Of a DNA stretch of 64,000 nt, positions 35,735-45,400 are shown in pieces. The notes under the pieces are model-generated. The model was not told the DNA's origin. It searched no databases and saw nothing but the letters and a program-made list of their open reading frames with translations. Source of the stretch: Homarus americanus (lineage: Eukaryota; Arthropoda; Malacostraca; Decapoda; Nephropidae); NCBI RefSeq assembly GCF_018991925.1, contig NW_024748870.1:2583030-2647029 (forward strand), read 5' to 3'. Within the stretch, counting starts at the first letter, position 1; each line of letters opens with the position of its first letter. A program made the position numbers and the translations under genes.

Positions 35735-36656
35735 TTTCGCCCCCCAGGTCCTGATGTGGGTCAGTTACCTGTGCTCGGGTGGGCTAATCCCCGTAAAAAA
35801 CTAAAACTAAAAAAAACTAACTTAACCTTACCAGCTTTCACTTTATCAGTGAACACATCAAGAGAGTAGAAGTCAGGGCGGTCTTGCAGGTCGGGGTTGC
35901 TGAACGCTGTCTTGATGAGCTGGAAGTTGTTGAGGAATACCACTGTGCGGCTGCCCATCCTCCACCTGTCCGGGCAATGACCACCAAGGTATGTTACTGT
36001 GTGCACCAAGGTATGAATGTTACTGTGTACATCAAGGTGTGAATGTTGTCATACTTTACATTGATGACTTACGTGAAAATATCGCCATACTTCCGTCTGA
36101 GAGTCTTGAGGTGGTCTTCTATAGTCACTCCTGACGGCATCAAGGCGCCCAGCACAGGCCAGCCCCACTCACCTAGGGACACCACAGGTCAGTGATACCA
36201 GAGAAACAACTAAACGTGTACATATACATATTACCCACACGGTTACCAACAAACAAACATACACTCTTCTCCTCCAGATACATAAGCGCTTACAATTGTT
36301 TTTTTTGTGTTTGTGTCTTCAGGTACAAACATCAAATAATATTCGATCACCAGAGTTCAAGTCCACAAAGTCTGGCATTTTCCTCGTGACAAATGTTAGT
36401 TTTCAGCTGTCGTGAATTTTTGAAATCCTAAAATTTTCACAAAGTTGGTGAGAGGTGATGTTCATCCTCAAGCCTTCCATACCTGAACAATTATACTAAG
36501 GAAATATAACTGTGTTCGGTGCTGTGTTAAATAAAAAAAATAACAAAGCAACAACAACTCGGCTGACATACCTGGAGGAAGTCCTTTGGGCCTCCTGTTG
36601 ACCAGGGTGAGCAGCAGGACCAGCAGCACCACCCCCAACACAGCCTCTGTCAGCAT
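26963..36656 (-). CDS. Cytochrome P450, CYP2 clan, ten exons, 465 aa, complete
   Basis: A heme-thiolate monooxygenase, presumably ER-bound and fed electrons by P450 reductase; substrate unknown. Exons (minus strand): 36572-36656, 36073-36172, 35832-35965, 35044-35262, 33675-33874, 29400-29514, 28846-29026, 28573-28690, 27408-27552, 26963-27147. All have GT-AG junctions and matched phases, totalling 1398 nt. The start is the first ATG (36656): [19 protein letters not shown] is the membrane anchor, followed by the RRPKGLPPG hinge and EWGWPVLG. Landmarks: C-helix WHNSR (88-92), I-helix AGSETT (270-275), K-helix EISR (327-330), PEHF (a PERF variant), and heme loop FSIGRRVCPG with Cys409. It is slightly short for a CYP2 protein because of its brief N-terminus. 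Introns carry a large LINE, a 5S-derived SINE and other repeats, yet the frame is intact. CYP2-clan assignment rests on the hinge, the exon pattern and [13 protein letters not shown] sequence. Confidence 0.93.
29046..29250 (+). repeat. 5S rRNA-derived SINE in a P450 intron
   Basis: The stretch GGAAACACCGCTTCTTGTAC to GACCGCCTGG (29070-29155) aligns along its length with the middle and 3' part of eukaryotic 5S rRNA. It includes the internal control region-like GGTCTGGTCAGTACTTGGAT followed by GGGTGACCGCC. A non-5S body and an (ATT)n tail at 29236-29249 follow. That head-body-tail layout is the one known for SINE3-type elements. A plain 5S pseudogene is less likely because of the body and tail. 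It lies antisense to the P450, between exons at 29026 and 29400. Confidence 0.75.
29699..30592 (+). CDS. LINE ORF1 protein with SGNH/GDSL esterase domain
   Basis: A 297-aa open frame starting at ATG 29699 (context GGAAAATGGCC). Residues 18-52 form a leucine-rich coiled coil ([22 protein letters not shown]). A charged linker follows, then an SGNH-hydrolase fold at about 124-285: block I GDSQ (130-133, Ser132), block III GGND (184-187), and block V DGVH (268-271, with Asp268 and His271 as the remaining triad). ORF1 proteins with an esterase domain are known from CR1-clade LINEs, where the domain may help with membranes or RNP handling. The frame is intact although the downstream RT is not. Confidence 0.9.
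   Translation: MAALDRCAVGEEEGSVGKDDLLATLLRQLGQLRSEVDTLKGENEALRTELLQVGVLPSRTPAKEEQAWRVVVSKGTRVRLRKADQGVECSNPYQVLQEAGEEEKRQDGMDQGEERAVVQTLPTGKVVVVGDSQVRFMDRAFCARDRKRRTRVCFPGAGIGHVAERLDRVLSGEGTNPVVCLSVGGNDIGKVRSEELFKRYREALGKIRDRGGIPIVCGVLPRRGVGREWLSRAIAINCRLEKHCANNGWAFIDDWQRFYGNDYLYCRDGVHLSREGVKTLSASLEREIVTPKGGFRQ
30739..31650 (+). pseudogene. LINE ORF2, apurinic-type endonuclease segment
   Basis: A 303-residue open segment (its first codon is TTG-like, so the true start is upstream or lost). It shows the EEP-nuclease motifs of non-LTR elements in order: [16 protein letters not shown] (catalytic Glu), VIYRPPN, ILGDFNF and NSDHKAIYF near the C-terminus (Asp-His pair). It would nick target DNA for target-primed reverse transcription. 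The frame closes at 31650, before the RT, by frameshift. Confidence 0.88.
31800..33571 (+). pseudogene. LINE ORF2, reverse-transcriptase segment, multiply broken
   Basis: Consecutive pieces in different frames: 31920-32204 ([18 protein letters not shown]), 32226-32582 ([36 protein letters not shown]), a degraded catalytic region at 32583-32846 where FADD reads as FADI-like sequence, 32847-33221 ([26 protein letters not shown]) and 33218-33571 (C-terminus, [15 protein letters not shown]). Several stops and frameshifts make it non-functional. Confidence 0.88.
34430..34610 (+). mobile_element. CR1-like LINE 3' tail fragment in a P450 intron
   Basis: Matches the end of the 15.6-kb and 17.4-kb copies: [20 protein letters not shown] coding end, GGACTGCCCAGTATGGGCCA, and the TTTTATGTTCCTATGT tail. 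About 180 bp, strongly 5'-truncated. Confidence 0.9.
35405..35805 (+). repeat. Dispersed repeat family R1, copy 4 (longest)
   Basis: Runs from GGTAACTACCAAACAGGGAG through GGAAGCATAATGTGTTGTCT, CCCTGCTGCCATATGTG, CACACAATTGCAGGGTCTCA, an (ATT)-rich centre, CGCCCCCCAGGTCCTGATGT and GGTGGGCTAATCCCCGTAAA. Gives the reference layout for the other three copies. It sits inside a P450 intron ending 26 bp before an exon. Confidence 0.85.
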
Positions 36657-36744
36657 TATCCTTCCTTGCCTGTCGCTGCACTGCACTCTGTTCAACCTGC
36701 GTAGTTATTCTAAGACTCAGAATAAGTGATCCTTTGATGGCAGC

Positions 36745-36770
36745 TATATACCGCCCCTTTCTTTATAAAT
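36745..36770 (-). promoter_or_regulatory. Candidate core promoter of the P450 gene
   Basis: On the minus strand TTTATAAAG and TATATAG occur 100-115 bases upstream of the P450 ATG, with a TCACTT initiator-like motif between them and the start codon. Spacing is not ideal for either box. Confidence 0.3.
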
Positions 36771-37861
36771 AATATAAATTCTGTAAACAATATCGCAATA
36801 CCACACTCGAGCAATGGAGGAGACCCCGGCTACCTCGACGTCACCAGACCTTCAGTTAGGCAGTGGGAAATCGACTCTTAACAAAGCAACTATGCAACTA
36901 AGTGCCCTCGGGTATGATATGGCTGGCCGAACAAGTTGCCTCCTCGGGATTTTTCACGCTAGAATGTTTATGAACGTACATACAGCGTCTGTATTTTAAT
37001 AAACATATAAATAATGTCTTTTGATAACTAAGAAATTCAAGTTTATATGATCAGAAATATATTTAGTTAACACCTCAGAATTAATAACTATTGCTATTGT
37101 CGGTAATTGGGAGAGGTAACTGGCACGAATGTATATTTAAATTGACCGTCAGCATGATTCAGCAACTTATTTTAACTAAATCACACCCATGTTGACGTCT
37201 TTATGAACGTATTAACTAAATCCGTCTTATATTAACAAGATACCAATGTAATATATATGAGTTTAACTTTAATGTATTTATATATCCAGTTTGTATTAAT
37301 TCTCACCTTTCTTTTCCCTCTATTTTGTTATTCTCATTCCGTATTTCTTCTTTTATTTCAGTCTTTCTCATTTATCTTCATATGTTTCTTACGTAACGGC
37401 CATTAAAGAGCCAAGGCGCTCCTAGGTATCATAAATAACAAACTTCATTATCGGTCAGTTTCCTGATCATAGTTTTTTTATGTAATAATGATGTGAATAA
37501 AACCTTTGGATCTAATGGTGACACTGAGGATCATGTCACAATATTTACCATTTTAAATAACGTGACAATTTTAACCATTTGTCATGGGTTGCGTTAGGCT
37601 TACCCACGCAACCAACTCCAAAGTTTGTTTTACCAGAGATAAGACGCCCGGCGAGGCATAACTGGGACATGTATTTTTCAATTAGTGTATGTCAGCCAGC
37701 CTTTAGGGGGGTGGGCAGTGAAACAGTGTTGTACTGTTCATCGCTTCACACCCAAAAACCTCATTTTAAGTAGTATCCCCTGAGCCATGGGTTAGTTAAG
37801 ACGTCGTCTCCATCCTCTCCCTCCTGAAGGGGGGCGGGACACCACACCACACAGAGTCCTC
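36771..37861. other. 5' flank of the P450 gene, no gene seen
   Basis: AT-rich. ORFs at 36814-36999 and 37579-37773 are isolated and unrecognised. Confidence 0.4.
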
Positions 37862-38350
37862 CACCGCCACTCCGTCCTGTGAACCGTCGTCGACACGAGA
37901 CTAAGCGTGTTAACCTAGGTTGTTATCCCCGTGGAAATATCACGTGTGGATGCCTGGTTGCGACAAGAGCAATCCAGGCTGGCCTATCAAACCTACAGTA
38001 AATGGTTAATTAATTCACGCTTACAGAGTTCTCCTGCACGACACCCGTCTACCGTGACCGTGATCGACACGAGACTAAGTGTGTTAACCTAGGTTGTTAT
38101 CCCCGTGGAAATATCACGTGTGGATGCCTGGTTGCGACAAAAGCAATCCAGGCTGGTCTATTGCACCTAATGGTTAATTCAAGTCACGCTTACCAGTTCT
38201 ACTTGCCGCGACAACCGTCCACAGTGACTGTCAGTGACGCGAGACTATGTGTGGTAACCCAAGAGTACCTTTTTGTTGTTATGGCCGTGGGAAGAAGTTC
38301 TTGTGATGAAGCCTGGTTGCAACAAAAGCAATCCAGGCTGGCAGTAAATG
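37862..38350 (+). repeat. Three tandem copies of a 170-174-bp unit
   Basis: Anchors CGACACGAGACTAAGYGTGT begin at 37891 and 38065 and, diverged, at about 38235. Each unit has TTATCCCCGTGGAAATATCA, then CACGTG in the first two, and an imperfect stem GCCTGGTTGC / GCAATCCAGGC. Copies 1 and 2 are almost identical; copy 3 is diverged. About 1.2 kb upstream of the P450 start. Confidence 0.88.
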
Positions 38351-39009
38351 TATCACTTGAAGAATTAAGGCTCTGTTAAGTCACACCCATAGTAGAGTAA
38401 CCACATGTGTCCCCAAGTTGAAAATTCCCTGTTTTAGAAGATTAATTTTATTACAGCGTGAACGTGAGTGAATCATATATCCATGCAAATTGTAAATCAT
38501 TGTATGGAAGCTTGACAAATAAATGTAAGTGCAATTATCTGCCCGTATCTGTGATCCTATCTTATTATTACTGAAGGTAATGACTGATTGGTTATGACAT
38601 AGTATAACCAATAACTTAGATGGATGTTGAAAATTAAATGAATTCATTAAATCATCATTTATCAAGTATAAATCATGGAATGTCGAGTGGTGGAGTGAAC
38701 TTCTACGTAGATACGCCATAATCTCCTGTAAGTAATCAGTGTGAAGGTATCGAACTCTACGGTAAGAAATAAGAAATACGACATAATACTATCTTTATAT
38801 AATATAATCCACTCCTACTACCACGGATACAAATAAAACCATGACACCATTCATATAAATCTCATCATTATAAACTGTGTGTGTCTATGTAGCATGTAGT
38901 CTATATACATTATCTATATACATTCAAAATTGTATATATGCATTGTTTATATACATTTGCTCCAGAAAGGGTTTTTAGGGAGTTAATTTAGTGGGATTTT
39001 ATCTTGAGG
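38351..39009. other. Stretch without a gene
   Basis: AT-rich, with short TATATACATT repeats near 38900-38960 that resemble the minisatellite decay product at 18.9 kb. Confidence 0.45.
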
Positions 39010-39795
39010 AATTTACATGTGTGAGGGTGAGGGGGTGTAGTGGTGAGGGGGTGAAGTGGTGAGGGGGTGTAGGGTGGGGTGAGGGGGTGGAAGGAGGGGT
39101 GTGTGGGTGGGAGGGGGGTAGTGATGAGGGTGAGGGGTGAGGGGGGGTGTGGAGGGAGAAGGGGTGTAGTGGGTGAGGGGGTGTAGTGGTGAGGGGGGGG
39201 TGGGGTGGAGGGTGTGTGTAGGGGAGAGGGGTGTGAGGGGTGAGGGGGTGGTGGGAGAGGGGGGTGTAGGGGTGAGGGGTGGGAGGGGGGTGTAGGGGAG
39301 GGGGTGTAGGGTGAGGGGTGTAGGGTGAGGGGGTGTAGGGGTGAGGGGTGTGTAGTGGGTAGGGGTGTAGGGGAGGGGGTGTAGTGGGGTGGAGGGGGTG
39401 TAGGGTGGGAGGGGGTGGTGGTGAGGGGGGGTGTAGGGTGAGGGGGGGTGTAGTGTGGGGGTGTGTGGTGAGGGGGTGTAGGGTGAGGGGTGCAGGGTGG
39501 AGGGAGGTAGTGGAGGGAGGAGGTGAGGGGAGTGTAGGTGGGGAGGGGGTGTAGTAATGAGGGGTGTGGGGAGGGGGTGTAGGGCAGGGGGCCAGAAAGA
39601 GGGGCTGTAGTGGTGAAGGGGCAGTGGTGAGGGAGTGAGGGTGAGGGAGCGGTGGGGTGAGGGAGTGAAGTGTGGGTGAGGGGGGGGTGAAAGGGTGAGG
39701 GGGTGTAGTGGTGGTGGTCAGGATGTGTAGTGGTGAGGGGGTGTGGTGGTGGTCAGGGTGTGGGGTGGTGGTGGTGGTGGTCAGGGTGTGTAGCG
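39010..39795. repeat. GTGAGGGGGTGTAG-type G-rich array
   Basis: About 780 bp of irregular GTGAGGGGGTGTAGGG units with frequent length changes in the G runs, ending in GGTGGTGGTCAGGGTGTG. Confidence 0.9.
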
Positions 39796-40349
39796 GTGGA
39801 TCGAAGGAAAAGAACTCATTTAAACAATCATTTATTTGCGAATAACATTAGTTGAACACGTAAGAAACACGACAGTATACAAAAGATGATTATTTCAGTA
39901 CTTTAACAGTATAAAAGAGATTAATTTTGTATAAATGTACATTATCACATAACTTTACCTACAAAAAGTAGTCCAGATGTAATGTTGCAGTCACTCAACG
40001 CTGCAACACACACACACACACACACACCAGCCCATACGTGCACGAACTGATCGCTGTAAGAACAGCCCAGTCCCAACCATTGTAAAAATTATCAATAACT
40101 TGTAATAAACCAGTGTATTCACTCCCAGTAAACACTGCTCCTTACACTGTCACTATGTTGAAATGAACTGTAGTTTGAGCTTTTCCCCATCTAGTTATTA
40201 TATATCTTATTTGTGTCACTTATGTTACTTGTATATTTATTTGTAATTCGAAACCCATTCCCCAATTATGTAACTGTATATTTTCAGCCTTCTGGCTGCC
40301 AAGCTCTTTCAATAAACCGTTAATTATTATTATTATTACATATACATAT

Positions 40350-40351
<2 letters not shown>
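39796..40351. other. Stretch without a gene
   Basis: Unique AT-rich sequence with a short (CA)n at 40008-40026. AATAAA occurs at 40311. No exon recognised. Confidence 0.45.
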
Positions 40352-40400
<49 letters not shown>

Positions 40401-40417
40401 CACGCACACACACACAC

Positions 40418-40465
<48 letters not shown>

Positions 40466-40493
40466 GCACACACACGCACACACACACACACAC

Positions 40494-40577
<84 letters not shown>
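40352..40577. repeat. (CA)n microsatellite
   Basis: About 225 bp of CA with occasional CG interruptions. All open frames here are artefacts. Confidence 0.98.
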
Positions 40578-40579
<2 letters not shown>

Positions 40580-40689
40580 TCTCTCTCTATCTTTGTTTGT
40601 TTTTTCTGTCTGTATCTGTCTTTTTTTTCTAGTTCTGTTTATCTTTCCATCTGTTCTCTTATTTTAAGATGGAGATAAGATGATATATA

Positions 40690-41063
40690 CAGTGAAACCT
40701 CTATAACGGACAATATACGAAGGTTAGTTATTTATATTATAGTCCGTTATATACGAAACCTCCTTCTAACGGACCATGAGAGAGAACAGTCAGTTATATA
40801 CGAAACCTCCTTCTAACGGACCATGAGAGAGAACAGTCCGTTATATACGAAACCTCCTTCTAACGGACCATGAGAGAGAACAGTCAGTTATATACGAAAC
40901 CTCCTTCTAACGGACCATGAGAGAGAACAGTCAGTTATATACGAAACCTCCTTCTAACGGACCATGAGAGAGAACAGTCAGTTATATACGAAACCTCCTT
41001 CTAACGGACCATGAGAGAGGATAGTACCTTATATACGAAGTCCATTATATGAAGGTTTTACTG
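40690..41063. mobile_element. Tigger/pogo-like MITE with internal 47-bp repeats
   Basis: Left end CAGTGAAACCTCTATAACGG and right end, read inverted, CAGTAAAACCTTCATATAAT form imperfect terminal inverted repeats. Both ends are flanked by TA (40688-40689 and 41064-41065), the Tc1-mariner superfamily target duplication. CAGTRAAACCTC.ATAACGGAC ends are typical of Tigger/pogo elements. Inside are about six copies of a 47-bp unit containing ATACGAAACCTCCTTCTAAC and GGACCATGAGAGAGAAC. No transposase. Confidence 0.85.
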
Positions 41064-41257
41064 TAAATCTTGTTGACTCTGAAAATATAATGAAAAGATA
41101 ACAAGCTAATGTTATCCACCTGGGACATTTATGACAACAAGATTAGTATGGGGGTTGTGAAATATATATACCGGCCAAATGACTTCACTAGATTGATAAA
41201 TAGACTCTTAGGGATTTTATCATTCTTGTAATTAAGGTTGTGAGGAGTTGTTTACTA

Positions 41258-42060
41258 GTCAATTAACTAACCTGACCTAACCTGACCTAATCTAACTTAC
41301 ACTGACCAAAAATTAAACTAAACTATCATAACCTAACCAAATTAACTGGAAGGAACTAAAGTTTTGATAAATTACTAACCTAAGCTAAAGGAACTTAACC
41401 TAACCTATACTTTTTTAATTTAGCCTAATCTAATTTGACCTAAGCTAACCTAAACTAAATTACGCTAAACTAATCTAAAGCCGACAAAACCTACCCTACC
41501 CTACCATACTGTACCCTACCCTATTCTACCCTACCCTACTGTATTCTACTTACTACTGTACTCTACCCTACCATACCCTACTGTACCCTACCCTACCATA
41601 CCCTACTGTACCCTACCCTACCATACCCTACTGTACCCTACCCTACCCTCCCACACCCTACTGTACCCTACCCTACCATACTGTACCCTACCCTACCCTA
41701 CCCTACCCTACCATACTGCAATCAAAAATTCCTTAATTCTCACCATACCAAAAATTCTACTCCCTACCATACTGTACCCCACCCTACTCATACTGTACCC
41801 CCACCCCACTCCTACCATACTGTAATTCTACCCCTACCCTGCCATACTGTACCCCATCAAAATTCTCTACCATACTGGTACCCTCTACCTCCCACACCCC
41901 ACTGTACCCCACCCACCATACTGTACCCTCACCCTACCCTAATCTTACCCTACTTACACTGTACCCTACCCTACCCTACCATACTGTACCCTACCCTACC
42001 CTACCATACTGTACCCTACCGTACCACACCCTACTGTACCCTATCCATTATAACTCACTC
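41258..42060. repeat. CCTAA-type patch grading into an ACCCTACC array
   Basis: Degenerate TTAGG/CCTAA at 41258-41480, then ACCCTACCCTACCATACTGT repeats to 42060. Around 41720-41890 the units are interrupted by odd inserts such as CAAAAATTC, which look like consensus errors. Confidence 0.85.
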
Positions 42061-42105
42061 TACTCTAACACGTCACTCCAAAACTCAACACCACAGTACC
42101 GTTCA

Positions 42106-42151
42106 CCAGTTAGGTTAGGTTAGGTTAGGTTGTGGTTAGGTTAGGTTGTGG
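42106..42151. repeat. (TTAGG)n tract just past the DUF229 stop
   Basis: GGTTAGGTTAGGTTAGG-type repeats. The final DUF229 codons (minus strand) abut this tract. Confidence 0.85.
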
Positions 42152-42420
42152 TTAGGTTAGGTTAGCTTTGGTTGACAGCATATCTCTACAATAACAGTAC
42201 TTCCTGAAGACACTGTGGTTGATACAATGACTCTGGTTGCCATATGGGTTGATCCTTGACACATCGCTAACCAACTGGTAGTTCTCTTGGTGGTATTTGA
42301 CGGTGCTCTCAAACTCCGCTCCGCCTGACAGGGGAAAAGAAACAGGTGACAATGACAGGTGATAATGGCAGGTGACAGGTAGCACTATGAACGTCCAGGT
42401 AATTATGTTATAATGTATTG

Positions 42421-42485
<65 letters not shown>

Positions 42486-45400
42486 CATCATTACACTATT
42501 ATACTACTACTACTACTACTAGCACAACAAGTAGTACTACCTCTACTATTAATATTACTAGAGATTACAGTTAAATAATCGAAATATAAATAATCATAAA
42601 ATCTAAATAACGAAGTCAAAGATAATTATCTCAATAACGAAGTCAAATGTAATTAGCTCACCTGGGGTTAATAACGAAGTCAAAGGTAATTAGCTCACCT
42701 GGGGTAGTAACGAAGTCACAGGTAATTAGTTCACCTGGGGTAGTATCGAAGTCAAAGGTAATTAGCTCACCTGGGGTAGTAACGAAGTCACAGGTAATTA
42801 GCTCACCTGGGGTAGTAACGAAGTCACAGGTAATTAGTTCACCTGGGGTAGTATCGAAGTCAAAGGTAATTAGCTCACCTGGGGTAGTAACGAAAACCAC
42901 AGAGAACGTCATGACAACGCTATTGGAATTTTTGGGAGTCGTGCTGTTAGTGGCTGTTCCTACACGACCTCTTGTGATCTGGCGAAGAAGATTGCCGGTT
43001 AAAGGGGAAGGGGGAGGAGGAACAGAAGAGGAGGAGGAGGAAGAGGATTAAGGAGAAGAAAGAAAAGGAAGGAGGGGAAGGATTAAGGAGATGAAGGAAG
43101 GAGGAGGAGGAGGAAAAGAAGAGGAGGAGGAAGAGGATTGAGGAAATGAAGGAGGAAGAAGGAGGAATTGGAAGAGGGTAGGAAGGGGAGGATGATTAAG
43201 GAGAGAGAGAGAGAGGAAAACAGTCTGTCAATGCTTACTTTATCCAAGGTTAGTTTAACACAGGCGGGGTAGTCACTAAGGTCCTTGTTGAGTTGTTTCA
43301 CCACGAACTTGGTGACGGCGATGAGGCGAGGGTCGTCAGCCTTTACCTCAGTGGTGTGTTGGCAGGTACAGTAGTGGGCACTGATACCTGCGTCCTTACA
43401 CGTCCTTCCCAGTGGCACCTCCCGGAACAAACTCTGCCCGTGGAGTGCGACTGTTGGTCTGTTGATGTATTACGAATGTAGAAGGGATAATCTTAGGCCT
43501 CTGGAGAGATTTACTTAAAAAGAGACATTTGTAACTTTTGCGGAGGATTGTTTTAAGAATGGTTGGCTGTAACGAAATCCTTACCTAAACTGATGTCATG
43601 TACAGTCACACGGTCAAAAGTCCTGTCGTCTCTTTTGATGTTCCACGAAGCCTGAGATTCAGACTAGACAACCTGAAGCAGTAGACTGACCCTCGGGATT
43701 GGTGAAGCAGCAGGAGAGGCGACAGGACTTTTGACCGTAACTGTACAGTACATTCCGTGTGGTAAGGTAGACAAAGTAAATGAAGGCTTCAAGTTAAGTT
43801 ATATTATGTATTATATTAAAGACTCTATAGTATAACTGCTTTGTTTATATTTACAACTTACGGAAGAGACAGGTCAGTATACGCCTGAGTCAGTATGTCT
43901 CTTAGCGTCACGTGGATGTCAAAAGTGGAGGCGAGTCGCCGGGTGTTGGTGCGTAAGTTGATCCACACCTCAGGGTATTGTTCCTTAAACCAGGGAGGAA
44001 ATACTATCATGACATAGGGTAACCTCTCCTCAAGCATCCCGGCGTAGGTTGATCGGAAGTTACCCCACCGCTGCCCGTGGTCACTAATGAAGAAGAGAAT
44101 GGTGTGGTCAAGGTAGCCTCTTGTGTACATTTGCTTGAGGTACGATAGTGATGGTTTGTCGGCCACTTTAGCCATTTTGAGATAGTCATGTGTGAGGGAA
44201 GCTGTCCAGTAGAAGCCGAAGTATGGGATGTCCTTGAGAGTTTCGGCTACAAGGAGAGAATAGTCGTGTATAACTCTCATACTTAACTTGTTCCCTTGGC
44301 AGTAGTTTCCATTAGATTTTCCTCGTTTATCATTATGAGCGATCTCTCTCTCAGATATTATGATCATTCTGGCCGTCGTTGTTCGTGGTCCTCCTGAAGT
44401 TTGAGAGTATGTAAGGGTAGGCGGGTGATGGAGGGGACTCGAGTAAAACAAAACGAGAAAAAAAAAAAAAGGTTAAAGGCAATAAAACAAAACAAAATGA
44501 AAAATAAGGAAAATAAAGCGCATAAAAACCCACAAAAACAAATAAACCTCTAAAACATTTTCTTTGTTGGGAAGGTCCATCAATGTTTACATGGGCCTCT
44601 CTAACTCCTTTTCCTTTCATTTCTACTTTAAGTTAGGAATTATCTTCTGTTTTACAATATATATAATATTAACACAAGGACCCTCAGCTTGTCTTGCCGT
44701 GGTCATATAAGAATCATTACTCAAACAACACTTCATTTTACATCTAGTTATTCTTGAAATATATATTATATATTAAGGATCTCTATAAATAACAGTAGAA
44801 ACCATAATCATTACTCTATGACTAATTAACTATATTAACTGACACAAATTTGATTTTTTTCTTTAAATTTCAAAGGCTCTGAAAAAAAACAAGTGACTGT
44901 AGCAAATACAATTAATTATCAACCGAATCAAGAACCATCGACACTGTGCTGTATATACTGTACATACCAAAAAATATTTTCCGTACCATAAATTTCTCCC
45001 TTTTTTCTTTTACCCTCTTTGGTTGTAGGAAATAATGAACGTTCTTGTAGACTGTTGTATCTTTACTGTCCGTATCTTGGCAGGTGACGTAGATTCCGTC
45101 CTCGTGAATTGGTGTCGATTCCTCTGTTACCAATAATATATTCGCCCTCAACCTTAAATGAATATTGACTTTTAACATCAAAATTATAGAAAAACAATAA
45201 AACAAATAATTGAAGCCTAATAAAACATTCTTTGTATCTTTGTTGATCTTGACAATGGACGATATATTGATATATTGAACACCTGAAATGTCCAGGCTAT
45301 GAGGTTACCTTGTTTGTATCCCTGTGTGGTCTCTATACATGAGGAACTGTATACCTGCATTGTTTATATACAAGTTGAATCAATGTAAACTTAGTCTGAC

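Noticed and set aside
40320..40577. Cys-Val repeat proteins
   Set aside because: Translation of a (CA)n microsatellite in three frames.
41720..41890. Biological insertions (CAAAAATTC) in the ACCCTACC array
   Set aside because: Repeated irregular inserts in a low-complexity array look like consensus errors; not interpreted further.
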